Assembly (NCBI GenBank): GCA_015064695.1
Contig: SVRS01000020.1
Coordinates: 1-38,613 of the forward strand
Reading direction: 5' to 3'
DNA: 38,613 nucleotides
DNA from: Oscillospiraceae bacterium
GTDB taxonomy: Bacteria; Bacillota; Clostridia; Oscillospirales; CAG-272
The notes below the pieces were generated by a model, which saw only the letters and a program-made list of their open reading frames with translations, was not told where the DNA came from and did no database searches. The position numbers and the translations under genes are program-made. Of the stretch, positions 27,407-35,641 are shown one piece after another (positions within the stretch are counted from its first letter, which is position 1; every line of letters begins with the position of its first letter).

Positions 27407-27760
27407 ATGAGATCCTTTTTACGCTACGAATTTTTTAAGGATACGTTGGAGCATTGTGGTACCTTCCTCCTTGCTTTGGATGAAAAGGAGATCGGGTATC
27501 ATCTTTTTGAAGAGTTTGATACCGATTGCTGCTCTTTCCTGCACAAGGCTTGCTTGGATGCCCTTCTGGAGGATGGGTATTTGGACGAGGAGAGCTATGA
27601 GGCGGCCTTGCGGCTTGGTACTGCGTTCCGTGCCTTGGAGGATACCGAGCTGTGGACTCCTGCGGCGGTGCGCTATGATCCCGCTTGGAGAGAGATACTC
27701 GAACTGGCAGACTGGGTTAAGGATTTGGTGAAAAAACGCGAGTCGGCACACGAATTTTGA
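27407..27760 (+). CDS. Small acidic hypothetical protein
   Basis: This 117-residue protein (MRSFLRYEFFKDTLEHCGTF...) is mostly helical by composition, acidic, and has three Cys in the first half (Cys17 and the adjacent pair at about 40-41). There is no signal peptide or membrane helix. GAAAGGAAATAACCC precedes the ATG. It stands between the isomerase gene and the SRP RNA promoter. I recognise no domain. Confidence 0.6.
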   Translation: MRSFLRYEFFKDTLEHCGTFLLALDEKEIGYHLFEEFDTDCCSFLHKACLDALLEDGYLDEESYEAALRLGTAFRALEDTELWTPAAVRYDPAWREILELADWVKDLVKKRESAHEF

Positions 27761-27808
27761 CCGATTTTTTCCCAAATGTGAAATTTCCTTGAATCTTTCA
27801 GATACCCC

Positions 27809-27837
27809 TTGCAAAATTTCAAAAAGTGTGGTATAAT
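27809..27837 (+). promoter_or_regulatory. Promoter of the SRP RNA gene
   Basis: TTGCAA (27809-27814), 17-bp spacer, TGGTATAAT (TATAAT 27832-27837). The RNA start is expected at about 27844. Confidence 0.8.
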
Positions 27838-27843
27838 AGGCGA

Positions 27844-28168
27844 TACAGCAGTGCTTCTGCTGTGAAAGTAGGCCATACCAGCCGGGGAGATAGCGGAGCC
27901 CTGTACCTGCAACCCGCTACAGCAGGGGTGGATTCCCCTCCTGAGAGCCGATCTTCTCCGAATTGAGTTCTTTTTCTTGTGTTGAGGAATGGGTCTTGCG
28001 CAATGCGGAGCCGTGAACCATGTCAGGTGAGGGATCAAGCAGCATTAAGCGGTAAACTGTATGTGCCGCGAGGTTGCCTGTTCTGAGCAAGGAATTGAAA
28101 GATCGCGGGGAGGTGACACCCGAGGGATGGGTGTATGGTCTTCTTTCACAGCAGAGGTGCTGTTTTTG
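27844..28168 (+). ncRNA. ffs: Signal recognition particle RNA (large, Firmicutes type)
   Basis: The conserved S-domain core is GTCAGGTGAGGGATCAAGC followed by AGCATTAAGC (about 28020-28050): the asymmetric-loop AGCAGC and helix-8 tip are intact, with the stem GA/TC closing a GGGA tetraloop instead of GGAA. The 5' CTGCTGTGAAAG pairs with CTTTCACAGCAG at the 3' end, as expected for the large Firmicutes SRP RNA with an Alu domain. It binds Ffh for co-translational membrane targeting. Boundaries are approximate. Position upstream of dnaX-ybaB-recR matches the classic scr-dnaX order. Confidence 0.88.
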
Positions 28169-28174
28169 TTTTTG
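28148..28174 (+). terminator. Terminator of the SRP RNA
   Basis: ACAGC/GCTGT hairpin followed by TTTTGTTTTTG, overlapping the 3' arm of the long terminal stem. Confidence 0.7.
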
Positions 28175-28186
28175 AGAGAATTTTAT

Positions 28187-28918
28187 ATGCAACAAAATTC
28201 TTTGCCTGTCGGGCAGGCCCACCTATGGGGAACTGTTGTTGTTCTGGCAGGTTCGCTTCTGATGGCGGGATTCCGATCCGATGCCAATATACTGAGTGAA
28301 ACAACGGAGAAATTCCATATGGAGACTGCGGTGACGACCGAGCTTGAGTCTGCTACTATGGGCTTCTGGGATGCCATGTCCTGCGGTATTCTGGTCAGTA
28401 CCACGGGCAGACCCGAAGGACCCTACACCGATACCGCGGAGCAGCGGCTGGTGGATAACCTGGACGGCTCGCTGTTCGTAGAGGACGATGGGACGGTCTA
28501 CTTCATCTATAAGGACGGTATGATCGCGCCTCTCAACGAGGATCTCAGCGGCTTTGCCGGCCCCTTCAGGTCTTTGTATGCCGCCGAGGGCTTGCCCGTG
28601 GGCTTTGAGGGTTGCTCTATTCTGAAGCACAACGGTAAGTACTATCTCACCTCTGCCACCTATAACCAGTCATACGACGAAAACGGAAATTTGAGCACTA
28701 CCTACGATTCCATGATTGCCGTTTCCGACAATTTGATGGGCCCTTACAGCGAGACCCGTCTGCTCCTTCGGAATGGCGGACACAATAACCTGTTCGTGGA
28801 CAAAGAAGGGAATGTTTGGACCACCCTGTTCGCCCCCACGGGTAATCTGGGCTTCAATTGTCAGCCTGCCATCGTTCGCCTCACCGAGGACGAGCGAGGG
28901 GTGCTGATGGTGAAATAA
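28187..28918 (+). pseudogene. N-terminally incomplete GH43-like glycosidase, probable remnant
   Basis: The frame (243 residues from the ATG at 28187) contains GH43-type propeller blades: STTGRPEGPYTDTAEQRLVD, LFVEDDGTVYFIYKDGM, the likely acid Glu in GFEGCSILKHNGKYYLTSATYN, and GHNNLFVDKEGNVWTTLFAP. The first blade or two, which normally hold the catalytic base Asp, are absent; instead a short hydrophobic stretch (LWGTVVVLAGSLLMAGF) precedes the match. No ribosome site is evident, and no promoter separates it from the SRP RNA terminator. A truncated, horizontally acquired or decaying gene inserted between scr and dnaX is the simplest view; a secreted short form cannot be excluded. Confidence 0.6.
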
Positions 28919-28948
28919 ATCCACTTCGCAATTAAAAGGAGGCTTTTC

Positions 28949-30697
28949 GTGCATCAAGCGCTTTACCGTAAGTGGCGTCCCCGCGACTTTGACGAGGTCA
29001 GCGGTCAGGATCACGTCACGTCTATTTTGAAATACCAATGCGCCACGGGAAAATTCTCCCATGCGTATCTGTTCTGTGGTTCCCGCGGTACGGGTAAGAC
29101 CTCCTGCGCAAAAATATTGGCGAAGGCGGTCAACTGCGAGCATCCTACTGCCGCAGGCCCCTGCGGAGAATGCGCGGCTTGCCGCTCTATTGATGCGGGC
29201 AGTGCCACCGACGTGCTGGAGATGGACGCCGCCTCCAACAACGGTGTGGACGATATCCGCGACATCCGCGATGAGGTTATCTATGCACCGTCGGAGCTAA
29301 AATACCGCGTCTACATCATCGACGAGGTGCATATGCTGTCCACCTCGGCATTCAATGCGCTGTTGAAAACCTTGGAGGAGCCTCCGGAGCACGTGGTGTT
29401 CATCCTGGCCACCACCGAGCTTCAGAAGCTGCCCGCTACCATCATCTCCCGCTGTCAGCGCTTTGATTTTCGCCGCATTTCCACGGCTGATCTTTGCGCC
29501 AGACTGCATTTGATCGCCCGTGAGGAAAATATCGAGCTGGACGCCGAGGCCGCCCGTCTCATTGCCAGACAGGCTCAGGGCGGTATGCGGGATGCCGTGA
29601 GTCTTTTGGAGCTTTGCGCGGGCGCACGTCTGCCCGTGACCACCGAGCTGGTTACCCGCACGGTGGGCACCACGGGACGGGAGGGGATCGCACGAGTGAT
29701 CCTCGCCATTGCGGAGAAGAATTTCGATGTCCTGTTCGAGGCGGTGGACGAGATGGTAGCATCCTCGCGGGATCTGGCGGTTTTTTGGCAGGAGATCATC
29801 GGCTACTATCGGGATATGCTGGTAGCCAAGACGGTGAAGGACCCATCACGATACCTGGATTTGACCGACAGCGAGCATACCGCCCTGGTCGCCGCCGCTG
29901 CGCGGTTCACCAAGGAGGCCATGCTCTTTCACATAGGCCTGTTGGAGGATGCACTGTTCGCCATGCAGAAATCCTACGCAGTCAAGCGAACCGTGGCCGA
30001 GATCACGCTGGTCCGGCTCTGCGACCCCGCGTTGGACACGTCGGTGGAATCCATCTTGACCCGCCTCTCCCGCGTGGAGGAGCAGCTTTTGACCGGCGAC
30101 ATCGCCGGCGTCCATGCCGGCGCCCACGCCGGCGTTCCCGTACAGGCGGCATCAGCTCCCGCGCAAGCCGCCATGCCCATGGACGAGCCCGTTATGGAGA
30201 TGCCCCCCATGGAGGAGCCTCCTCCGGATATGTGGGAGCCTCCCGTGGATATGCTCGCGCCTACTGCACCTGTGCAGCCCCCTCCGCAGAGGGAGGCACC
30301 GCCCCCCAAGCCGGCGGCTACCGTTGCGGCCTCGCCTGCTCCCGTTGTCAAGCCTACACCCGTGTCGGTGGCGGCCGAAAAGAAGCGGGTGCTTCGTCCG
30401 CTGAAAACATGGACCGAGGCTGTGGATCGGGTGCGGGATACCAGCCGTATGGCAGCATCCTTCCTGGTTTCGGCCAAGGCTTACACCACCGAGGAGGGGC
30501 AGGTCGTGGTCAAGTTGGATAGCGATTTCGTTCGCTCCATGGTCTCCCGGGAGGGAGCGCCTGAGGCTCTGAGGGCGGCCTTGTCGGTCTGCCTGGGGCG
30601 GCGATTGGAATCCTCGGATATTCTCTACGAGGTAGAGAGCGTTGCCAAACATGACGGCTCCTTGATCGATCTGATTCTGGAAGCCGCTGAGGAATAA
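28949..30697 (+). CDS. dnaX: DNA polymerase III subunit gamma/tau
   Basis: The 582-residue clamp-loader ATPase begins at a GTG with AAAGGAGGC upstream: MHQALYRKWRPRDFDEVSGQ. It has Walker A GSRGTGKTSCAKIL, a zinc module (CEHPTAAGPCGECAAC), the Walker B DEVHMLS, sensor SRCQRFDFRRI, and domain III to about residue 370. A Pro/Ala/Met-rich linker (about 385-475) precedes a C-terminal domain that should bind the polymerase. It loads the beta clamp and tethers core polymerase. No frameshift site for a short gamma form was found. It heads the dnaX-ybaB-recR operon. Confidence 0.97.
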   Translation: MHQALYRKWRPRDFDEVSGQDHVTSILKYQCATGKFSHAYLFCGSRGTGKTSCAKILAKAVNCEHPTAAGPCGECAACRSIDAGSATDVLEMDAASNNGVDDIRDIRDEVIYAPSELKYRVYIIDEVHMLSTSAFNALLKTLEEPPEHVVFILATTELQKLPATIISRCQRFDFRRISTADLCARLHLIAREENIELDAEAARLIARQAQGGMRDAVSLLELCAGARLPVTTELVTRTVGTTGREGIARVILAIAEKNFDVLFEAVDEMVASSRDLAVFWQEIIGYYRDMLVAKTVKDPSRYLDLTDSEHTALVAAAARFTKEAMLFHIGLLEDALFAMQKSYAVKRTVAEITLVRLCDPALDTSVESILTRLSRVEEQLLTGDIAGVHAGAHAGVPVQAASAPAQAAMPMDEPVMEMPPMEEPPPDMWEPPVDMLAPTAPVQPPPQREAPPPKPAATVAASPAPVVKPTPVSVAAEKKRVLRPLKTWTEAVDRVRDTSRMAASFLVSAKAYTTEEGQVVVKLDSDFVRSMVSREGAPEALRAALSVCLGRRLESSDILYEVESVAKHDGSLIDLILEAAEE

Positions 30698-30728
30698 TCA
30701 TAAAACCAAAAAGATAGGAGAAAGTATC

Positions 30729-31076
30729 ATGAGAGCAAATTTACCTAAAGGCGTGGGCGGCGGAGCCCAGAATATGCAGGCTATGATCCGTCAGGCGCAG
30801 AAGATGCAGGAGGATATGGCCGCTAAGCAGGAGGAGCTGGATGCCCGCGAGTATGAGATCAAGGCCGGCGGCGGTGTGGTTACCGTGAAGATCAACGGTA
30901 AGAAGGAGGTCCTCTCCATTGACATTGATCCCGAGGTTGTGGATCCCGATGATGTAGAGACCCTGCAGGATATTTTGGTGGCTGGTGTGAACGAGGCCAT
31001 CAAGCGCGTGGAGGACACCAACTCCAAGGAGATGGAAAAGATCACGGGTTCTATGAATATGCCCGGTCTGTTCTGA
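30729..31076 (+). CDS. ybaB: YbaB/EbfC nucleoid-associated protein
   Basis: The 115-residue protein matches the family throughout: NMQAMIRQAQKMQEDMAAKQEEL, then EIKAGGGVVTVKINGKKEVLSIDIDPEVVDPDDVETLQDILVAGVNEAIKRVED. YbaB dimers bind DNA with a tweezer-like shape and coat the nucleoid. ATAGGAGAAAG precedes the ATG. It lies between dnaX and recR as usual; recR begins 1 nt after its stop. Confidence 0.97.
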   Translation: MRANLPKGVGGGAQNMQAMIRQAQKMQEDMAAKQEELDAREYEIKAGGGVVTVKINGKKEVLSIDIDPEVVDPDDVETLQDILVAGVNEAIKRVEDTNSKEMEKITGSMNMPGLF

Positions 31077-31077
31077 T

Positions 31078-31677
31078 ATGGCCGAGTACATTGAATCCCT
31101 GCAAAACCTGGCCGAGCAGTTCGGCAGGCTGAACGGTGTGGGGCGGAAAAGTGCCCTCCGCATGGCCTTTTCGGTGCTGGATATGACCGACGAGGAGGCT
31201 GCCGATTTTGCCCGCGCCATTGTGGATGCCAAGGAAAGGATCCATCTTTGCCCGATCTGTCAAAACCTCACCGATCGCGAGCTTTGCTACGTTTGCGATG
31301 ATGCGACCCGTGACCGCGGGGTGATCTGTGTGGTATCGGATGCCAAGACTGTGATTGCCATGGAAAAGGTGCGGGAATACAGAGGGATGTATCACGTTCT
31401 TCACGGCCTTCTGTCTCCTCTCAACGGTATGACGCCGGATAAGCTGAAGATCAAGGAGCTTCTGGACCGCGTCAAGGATGGCGGTGTGCGCGAGGTCATC
31501 GTGGCTACGGGCGGCGACGTGGAGGGAGAGACTACGGCCATGTATATTGCCCATTTGCTTCGTCCGCTGGATATAAAAGTGACCCGCCTGGCCTTTGGCA
31601 TTTCGGTAGGGACTGATATTGAATACGCCGACGAGGTCACCCTGTTTCGCGCCCTGGAGGGGCGGCGGGACGTTTAA
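31078..31677 (+). CDS. recR: Recombination mediator protein RecR
   Basis: The 199-residue protein has an N-terminal helix-hairpin-helix (GVGRKSALRMAF), a zinc finger (CPICQNLTDRELCYVC), a Toprim domain and a C-terminal Walker-B-like strand. RecR works with RecO/RecF to load RecA on SSB-coated gaps. Small departures from the usual motifs are VATGGDVEGETTA instead of LATNPTVEGEATA, and GISVGTDIEYAD instead of GLPVGGDLEYAD. No ribosome site is obvious and the start is 1 nt after ybaB's stop, so translation is coupled. Confidence 0.96.
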   Translation: MAEYIESLQNLAEQFGRLNGVGRKSALRMAFSVLDMTDEEAADFARAIVDAKERIHLCPICQNLTDRELCYVCDDATRDRGVICVVSDAKTVIAMEKVREYRGMYHVLHGLLSPLNGMTPDKLKIKELLDRVKDGGVREVIVATGGDVEGETTAMYIAHLLRPLDIKVTRLAFGISVGTDIEYADEVTLFRALEGRRDV

Positions 31678-31696
31678 CGAAACCACTCATAACCTG

Positions 31697-31728
31697 AAAA
31701 AACGGCTCGCGTGTTGCAAGCCGTTTTT
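31697..31728. terminator. Bidirectional terminator between recR and GH16 genes
   Basis: AAAAACGGCT/AAGCCGTTTTT stem with T/A-rich flanks on both strands, serving the convergent recR and GH16 transcripts. Confidence 0.8.
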
Positions 31729-31743
31729 ATTTAGAAAGATGGG

Positions 31744-33057
31744 TCAGCGATAGATGTCGTAGTGAAGCTCACCCTCGCCGGGAGTCTGGTAGAGACGCAC
31801 CCAGTCGATGCGGTATTCAATGGGGAACTCGGTATCGGTTGAAACCATACTGGGCTGCCAAGCAGATTTGTCGGTAAACAGGAAATTGTTGAAGATGATG
31901 AACAGCGGGTCTTGGAAGCAGGACATATCGCCCTCACCGAAATTGCCCGCTTCGGTGATATCGTAGGTAAAATACACCTCGCCGTCCAGGGTGAAGTACA
32001 CTTGGGTGGGGGTCCAGCCGAAGCCGTGGCGGTGGTACTCGGTTTTCAAATTGGCGATTTGATCACGAGTAAAGCGGTAATCGCGTTCTTCCTCGCTGAT
32101 AATGGAGTCGACGGAGTAATTGACCCATCCGCCGATTTCGGGGCTGATGGTGGATTTATGGAGGCAAGAGATGCCTTTGTAACTACGACCGATTCCCTCC
32201 AGTACGTCCACCTCAGCACGGTAGTCCGACACCTTGTGCAGGTCGCTGCCCAGCAGCCAGAAGGAGGGCCATGCGCCCTTCTCATAGGGAACGATAGCGG
32301 ACATTTCCAAATAGCCGTACTTGTAGCTGAAGGTGCCGTCGGTGGTGACCGAGGTGTTGGTGGAGTAGGGCCTCTCGGCTCCATCGTCCTCCCTCCAGGA
32401 GCGGAGGAGCAGGTTGCCGTCGGTGACCTTGACGTTTTTTTCGTCGGTGGAATTGAGAATATCGCCTTGATTCATTTTGGCCTTCAGCGTCCATTTGGCG
32501 GGGTCGAGGGTGTCGCCGTCAAATTCCTCGTTCCAGACCAGAACCATTTCGTCCATGGACAGAGGGATGTCGCCGGTATACTCGCCCGCGAAGGATTGGC
32601 CATCCAAGCCCTTGCCGCCGATGATTTCCTTGAGGGCAGCCTCCAGGGACAGGTAATGACCCGCGCGAACCAGGATGGCATCGTCGGTGACGTTGACAAC
32701 GTAGGATTTTTTCTCCATGGTGGAGAGAACCACGGCATCGAAGCCCGTTTCGGAGCCGTCCGTCGTGAGGGTGTAGCTCAGATTGGCGGCGGACAGAGTT
32801 TCGGTGAGAGCGGCGCGGTAGGCGTCCACCGTGAGGCGGGCATCCACGATGGCCTCGGGAGTGACTTCAATCATGGGAACGGTTTCCTCCTCCGTTGTTT
32901 CTTCTGCCTTGGCGGTGGTTTCTTCTGTGGAGGCAGCTCCCTCTGCAGTCGTGGTGGAGATTTGCGCGGTGGTATCCGATGCAGGGGTATCTTTTCCTCC
33001 GCAGGCCGTCAAGGTGGCGGCCAGCAGGAGGGCGAGCAGGATGGGATGCTTCTTCAT
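31744..33057 (-). CDS. Lipoprotein GH16 glycosidase
   Basis: A signal peptide ends in the lipobox LTAC (Cys19), followed by a Thr/Glu-rich linker (about 20-60), a domain of about 110 residues (VDAYRAALTETLSAANLSY..., perhaps sugar-binding), and a GH16 domain from about residue 175: VWNEEFDGDTLDPAKWT, GYLEMSAIVPYEKGAWPSFWLLG, EVDVLEGIG with the catalytic Glu pair near 281, YHRHGFGWTPTQVYFTLDGE and IDWVRLYQT. GH16 enzymes cleave beta-1,3/1,4-glucans, galactans or related chains; the substrate is open. It is 16 nt after the EEP-fold gene in one operon, with AAAGGAG upstream. Likely displayed on the cell surface. Confidence 0.92.
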   Translation of the reverse strand: MKKHPILLALLLAATLTACGGKDTPASDTTAQISTTTAEGAASTEETTAKAEETTEEETVPMIEVTPEAIVDARLTVDAYRAALTETLSAANLSYTLTTDGSETGFDAVVLSTMEKKSYVVNVTDDAILVRAGHYLSLEAALKEIIGGKGLDGQSFAGEYTGDIPLSMDEMVLVWNEEFDGDTLDPAKWTLKAKMNQGDILNSTDEKNVKVTDGNLLLRSWREDDGAERPYSTNTSVTTDGTFSYKYGYLEMSAIVPYEKGAWPSFWLLGSDLHKVSDYRAEVDVLEGIGRSYKGISCLHKSTISPEIGGWVNYSVDSIISEEERDYRFTRDQIANLKTEYHRHGFGWTPTQVYFTLDGEVYFTYDITEAGNFGEGDMSCFQDPLFIIFNNFLFTDKSAWQPSMVSTDTEFPIEYRIDWVRLYQTPGEGELHYDIYR

Positions 33058-33073
33058 GGCGGTATGACTCCTT

Positions 33074-34933
33074 TTATTTCAGAATCAGGTCTGCGTAGAC
33101 GGGCAGGTGGTCGGAGATGTTAACCACGTTGTGATCGATGACTACGTTGAAAAGCAGGGAGCCCAGCTTATCGTTGATGAAAATGTGGTCGATATTGTTG
33201 TTGTTGGCCTGGGTGACGGTGCCGCCGACTGCCTCTCCGCTGGGGAGGGAGGTGTAGGTGCAAACGTCCCGCACCAGCTCAACGCCCTCGTCGTAGCGGG
33301 CATCGGTCATGCCCAGGGAGGACAGGATCTGGTTATACTGGGACTGGCTTTCGCGGGTATTGAAGTCGCCCGTCATGATGATGGGAAGGTTCACGTATTT
33401 CTTGAACTCCTCGGTCTTGATGCGGATCAGCTCGTCGATGTGGTCGGCGTAATGCTCGGCGTGAGGGGCAGGGTGGGTGTTGGTCATGACGAAGCGGGTG
33501 CCGTCCGACAGCTTTTCGAACACGGCGAAGGAGACCACGCGGATGTCGCTGTCATCCCAATCGGTGTAATGGATCACGTACTCGTCGATGAGCTTGACGG
33601 TGAGGGGGTTGTAGAGGAAGGTGGTTTGGGCGGTGTTCTTGCCGTCGTGATAGCGGCAGGCGGGGAGGTAAGCGCCGCTGAGGCTGAAGAGCATATCGAA
33701 GCTCTCGTGCCAGGCCAGGTTAGCCTCCTGGACGCCGACTACGTCGGGCATATAGTAAAGGAGGACGTCAGCAAACTCCTCGTCTCGCTCGGGGGGCAGG
33801 GGGTTATCGGGGACGTAGTCCTGGTTCAGAATATTGTAGGACATGATGCGGAGATCGGTGCCCTCAGCTACCTCGGCGCGATCGGTTGTGACCATGGGGG
33901 CGCTGATGTAGGTCTCCTCGCCTGCGGACAGGGAAGCGGGGGCTAATGTGTGCCAAACGGTGCCCTGGCCGATGAGGTGGGTATCCAGTTTGTCCATGAG
34001 ATAGGAGAAGGCCAGGGCGATGGTGCCTGCGCTGTCGCCCAGGATAAAGTATTTATTCTCCACGGGGACTACGGCGCGCTGATTGTGCTTCAGGGCGTTG
34101 TCACCCTCCAGGTAGGGGGCAATCTCAGCGGTGGTGCGGTTGGTACTACCGATGACCAGCTCGTAGTCGGTGGGGGCTTCGGCATCGCTGACGGCGTCTA
34201 CATAGGCACCGTAGGTGTCCAAAAGATACTGTCTTAGACGGGGGACGAAGGTGTTTACAATGGCATCATCGGCATCGGCGGCGTAAACGATGCGGTAGGC
34301 GGACAGGGCCACGGCGGCGGGGGGCTCCTCATCGGGCGCGGCCTGGGGCTGGATGAACCAGCGGTCACCCTCTGTGACCAGGGCGGTCTCCACGAACAGG
34401 TCGGCGACGGCTTCAAGGTCCTCCTCGTTCCAGGCGGCGAGGACGGCGTAATTTCCCTTGGTGTACACGCTGTAGCTGTCCACGGGAGTGGCGCTATAGG
34501 CGGCGACGGTGGCCTCACGGGTGGCGTCGTAGCCCAGGATGATCTCGGAATCGGCGGGTGCCTTGTCATCGCCTGCCGCAACGGTGAGGGTGATGCCCGT
34601 TTTGGCATTGATGCTCTCTACCAGGGCGGTGGAAAGCTTTTTCAGGGTGCGGTTACGGTCGGTGGGGCAGTAAATGACTGTGTCGGCGGTCAGTTCCATA
34701 TAGGGAGAGGGCGTTTCATCGGTCTCTGCCTCGGTATCTGTTTCCGGGACGGTAGATGCCTCGGTATCGATGGGGTTGGTAGAGGGGCGGGTTTCCTCGG
34801 TGACCGTGGAGGTCGTAGTGCCATCGGTGTCGGCGGGAGGGGATGAGGGCTTACAGGCGGCGAAAGAGGCCACCAGCAGAGGGAGGGTCATAGCTGCGCA
34901 AGCAAGACGCAAAATTTTGGAAAAAGATTTCAT
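33074..34933 (-). CDS. Lipoprotein with duplicated N-terminal domain and EEP-fold phosphatase/nuclease domain
   Basis: A signal peptide ends at Cys27 (SFAAC) with a Thr-rich linker to about 78. Two similar domains follow (about 80-188 and 210-330), each with (I/V)(I/V)Y, a helix, ADSEIILG or TDYELVIGSTNR, and a later YAVLAA / YFILGD strand and helix, resembling the N-terminal domain of alpha-glucuronidase/hexosaminidase-type enzymes. From about 360 is an endonuclease/exonuclease/phosphatase domain with all motifs: LRIMSYNIL, VGVQEA, TNTHPAPHA, MTGDFNTRES, NNIDHIF, ISDHLPVYAD. The substrate (nucleic acid, phospholipid, or sugar phosphate) is unknown. Precedes the GH16 gene in the same operon. 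Confidence 0.85.
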   Translation of the reverse strand: MKSFSKILRLACAAMTLPLLVASFAACKPSSPPADTDGTTTSTVTEETRPSTNPIDTEASTVPETDTEAETDETPSPYMELTADTVIYCPTDRNRTLKKLSTALVESINAKTGITLTVAAGDDKAPADSEIILGYDATREATVAAYSATPVDSYSVYTKGNYAVLAAWNEEDLEAVADLFVETALVTEGDRWFIQPQAAPDEEPPAAVALSAYRIVYAADADDAIVNTFVPRLRQYLLDTYGAYVDAVSDAEAPTDYELVIGSTNRTTAEIAPYLEGDNALKHNQRAVVPVENKYFILGDSAGTIALAFSYLMDKLDTHLIGQGTVWHTLAPASLSAGEETYISAPMVTTDRAEVAEGTDLRIMSYNILNQDYVPDNPLPPERDEEFADVLLYYMPDVVGVQEANLAWHESFDMLFSLSGAYLPACRYHDGKNTAQTTFLYNPLTVKLIDEYVIHYTDWDDSDIRVVSFAVFEKLSDGTRFVMTNTHPAPHAEHYADHIDELIRIKTEEFKKYVNLPIIMTGDFNTRESQSQYNQILSSLGMTDARYDEGVELVRDVCTYTSLPSGEAVGGTVTQANNNNIDHIFINDKLGSLLFNVVIDHNVVNISDHLPVYADLILK

Positions 34934-34975
34934 TTTAATGGTTCCTTTCTATATGGATAGCATGGTACATCACAC

Positions 34976-35004
34976 ATTATAGCATAATTCTCCAAGAATT
35001 GCAA
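34976..35004 (-). promoter_or_regulatory. Promoter of the EEP-GH16 operon
   Basis: Minus-strand TTGCAA (35004-34999), 17-bp spacer, TATAAT (34981-34976). Confidence 0.75.
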
Positions 35005-35188
35005 TACCTTTTGTGCAAAACAGATAAGAACATCTCCGGTTTTTCTTTGCAGAAAAAACATCGTAGTCTGTTTCACGAAGTTGTAAGGAGTTTCGCTGGG
35101 CGCACTCGGGGTAGGCTGACCGAAACCACGTCTCGCATTTTTTATTGGATTTGTATAGAATTTATGTAGATTTTTTTTGCGAAATACC

Positions 35189-35217
35189 TTGACAGGCGAA
35201 GTAACTTGTGCTATAAT
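35189..35217 (+). promoter_or_regulatory. Promoter of the PadR operon
   Basis: TTGACA (35189-35194), 17-bp spacer, TGCTATAAT (TATAAT 35212-35217). Autoregulation by PadR would be expected for this family; a clear ATGT-type palindrome was not identified. Confidence 0.85.
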
Positions 35218-35261
35218 ATAAATACAAAAACGAGGAGAAGGAGAAGAAAGGAGGCGATCCT

Positions 35262-35630
35262 ATGTCGATTACGGCTGATCTGATACGCGGCCACACCGAT
35301 ACCATTATTTTGGCGGCGCTTCTGAGGGAGGACAGCTACGGCTACCGCATCAACCGCACGCTATGTGATCTGACCGACGGACGGTATGAGCTGAAGGAGG
35401 CTACGCTTTATACGGCCTTTAAACGCTTGGAGGAGGCGGGGTATATCCGCTCTTACTGGGGAGACGAGGCCACGGGAGCGCGGCGGCGCTACTACGCCAT
35501 CACGGCGGAGGGGCGGGAAGCTTACCGGCGAATGATGCGTGAATGGCAAGAGGCCAGCTGCTTGATTGAAAAGCTGATCCGTTTTGGTAATGAGGATGGG
35601 GTGAACAGCCTCGGAACGCAGAGTATTTGA
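35262..35630 (+). CDS. PadR-family transcriptional regulator
   Basis: The 122-residue protein has the PadR winged helix: DTIILAALLREDSYGYRINRTLC, EATLYTAFKRLEEAGYIRSYWGDEATGARRRYYAITAEGREA, and a short C-terminal helix for dimerisation (PadR-s2 size). PadR repressors are commonly released by membrane- or drug-related signals and often regulate adjacent HAAS/DUF4097 genes in Firmicutes. AAAGGAGGCGAT precedes the ATG. The next gene starts 11 nt after its stop. Confidence 0.94.
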   Translation: MSITADLIRGHTDTIILAALLREDSYGYRINRTLCDLTDGRYELKEATLYTAFKRLEEAGYIRSYWGDEATGARRRYYAITAEGREAYRRMMREWQEASCLIEKLIRFGNEDGVNSLGTQSI

Positions 35631-35641
35631 GGGAGGATGCT

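Larger units (their letters stand above)
34934..35261. other. Divergent intergenic region
   Basis: The 328-bp gap contains the minus-strand promoter of the EEP gene and the plus-strand promoter of the PadR gene. Between them only a weak inverted repeat GTTTCG/CGAAAC (35090-35126) was noticed. No small gene or RNA was recognised. Confidence 0.5.

Noticed and set aside
28949..30697. Programmed frameshift producing a short gamma form of DnaX
   Set aside because: No A-run slippery site with a downstream hairpin was found near the domain III boundary.
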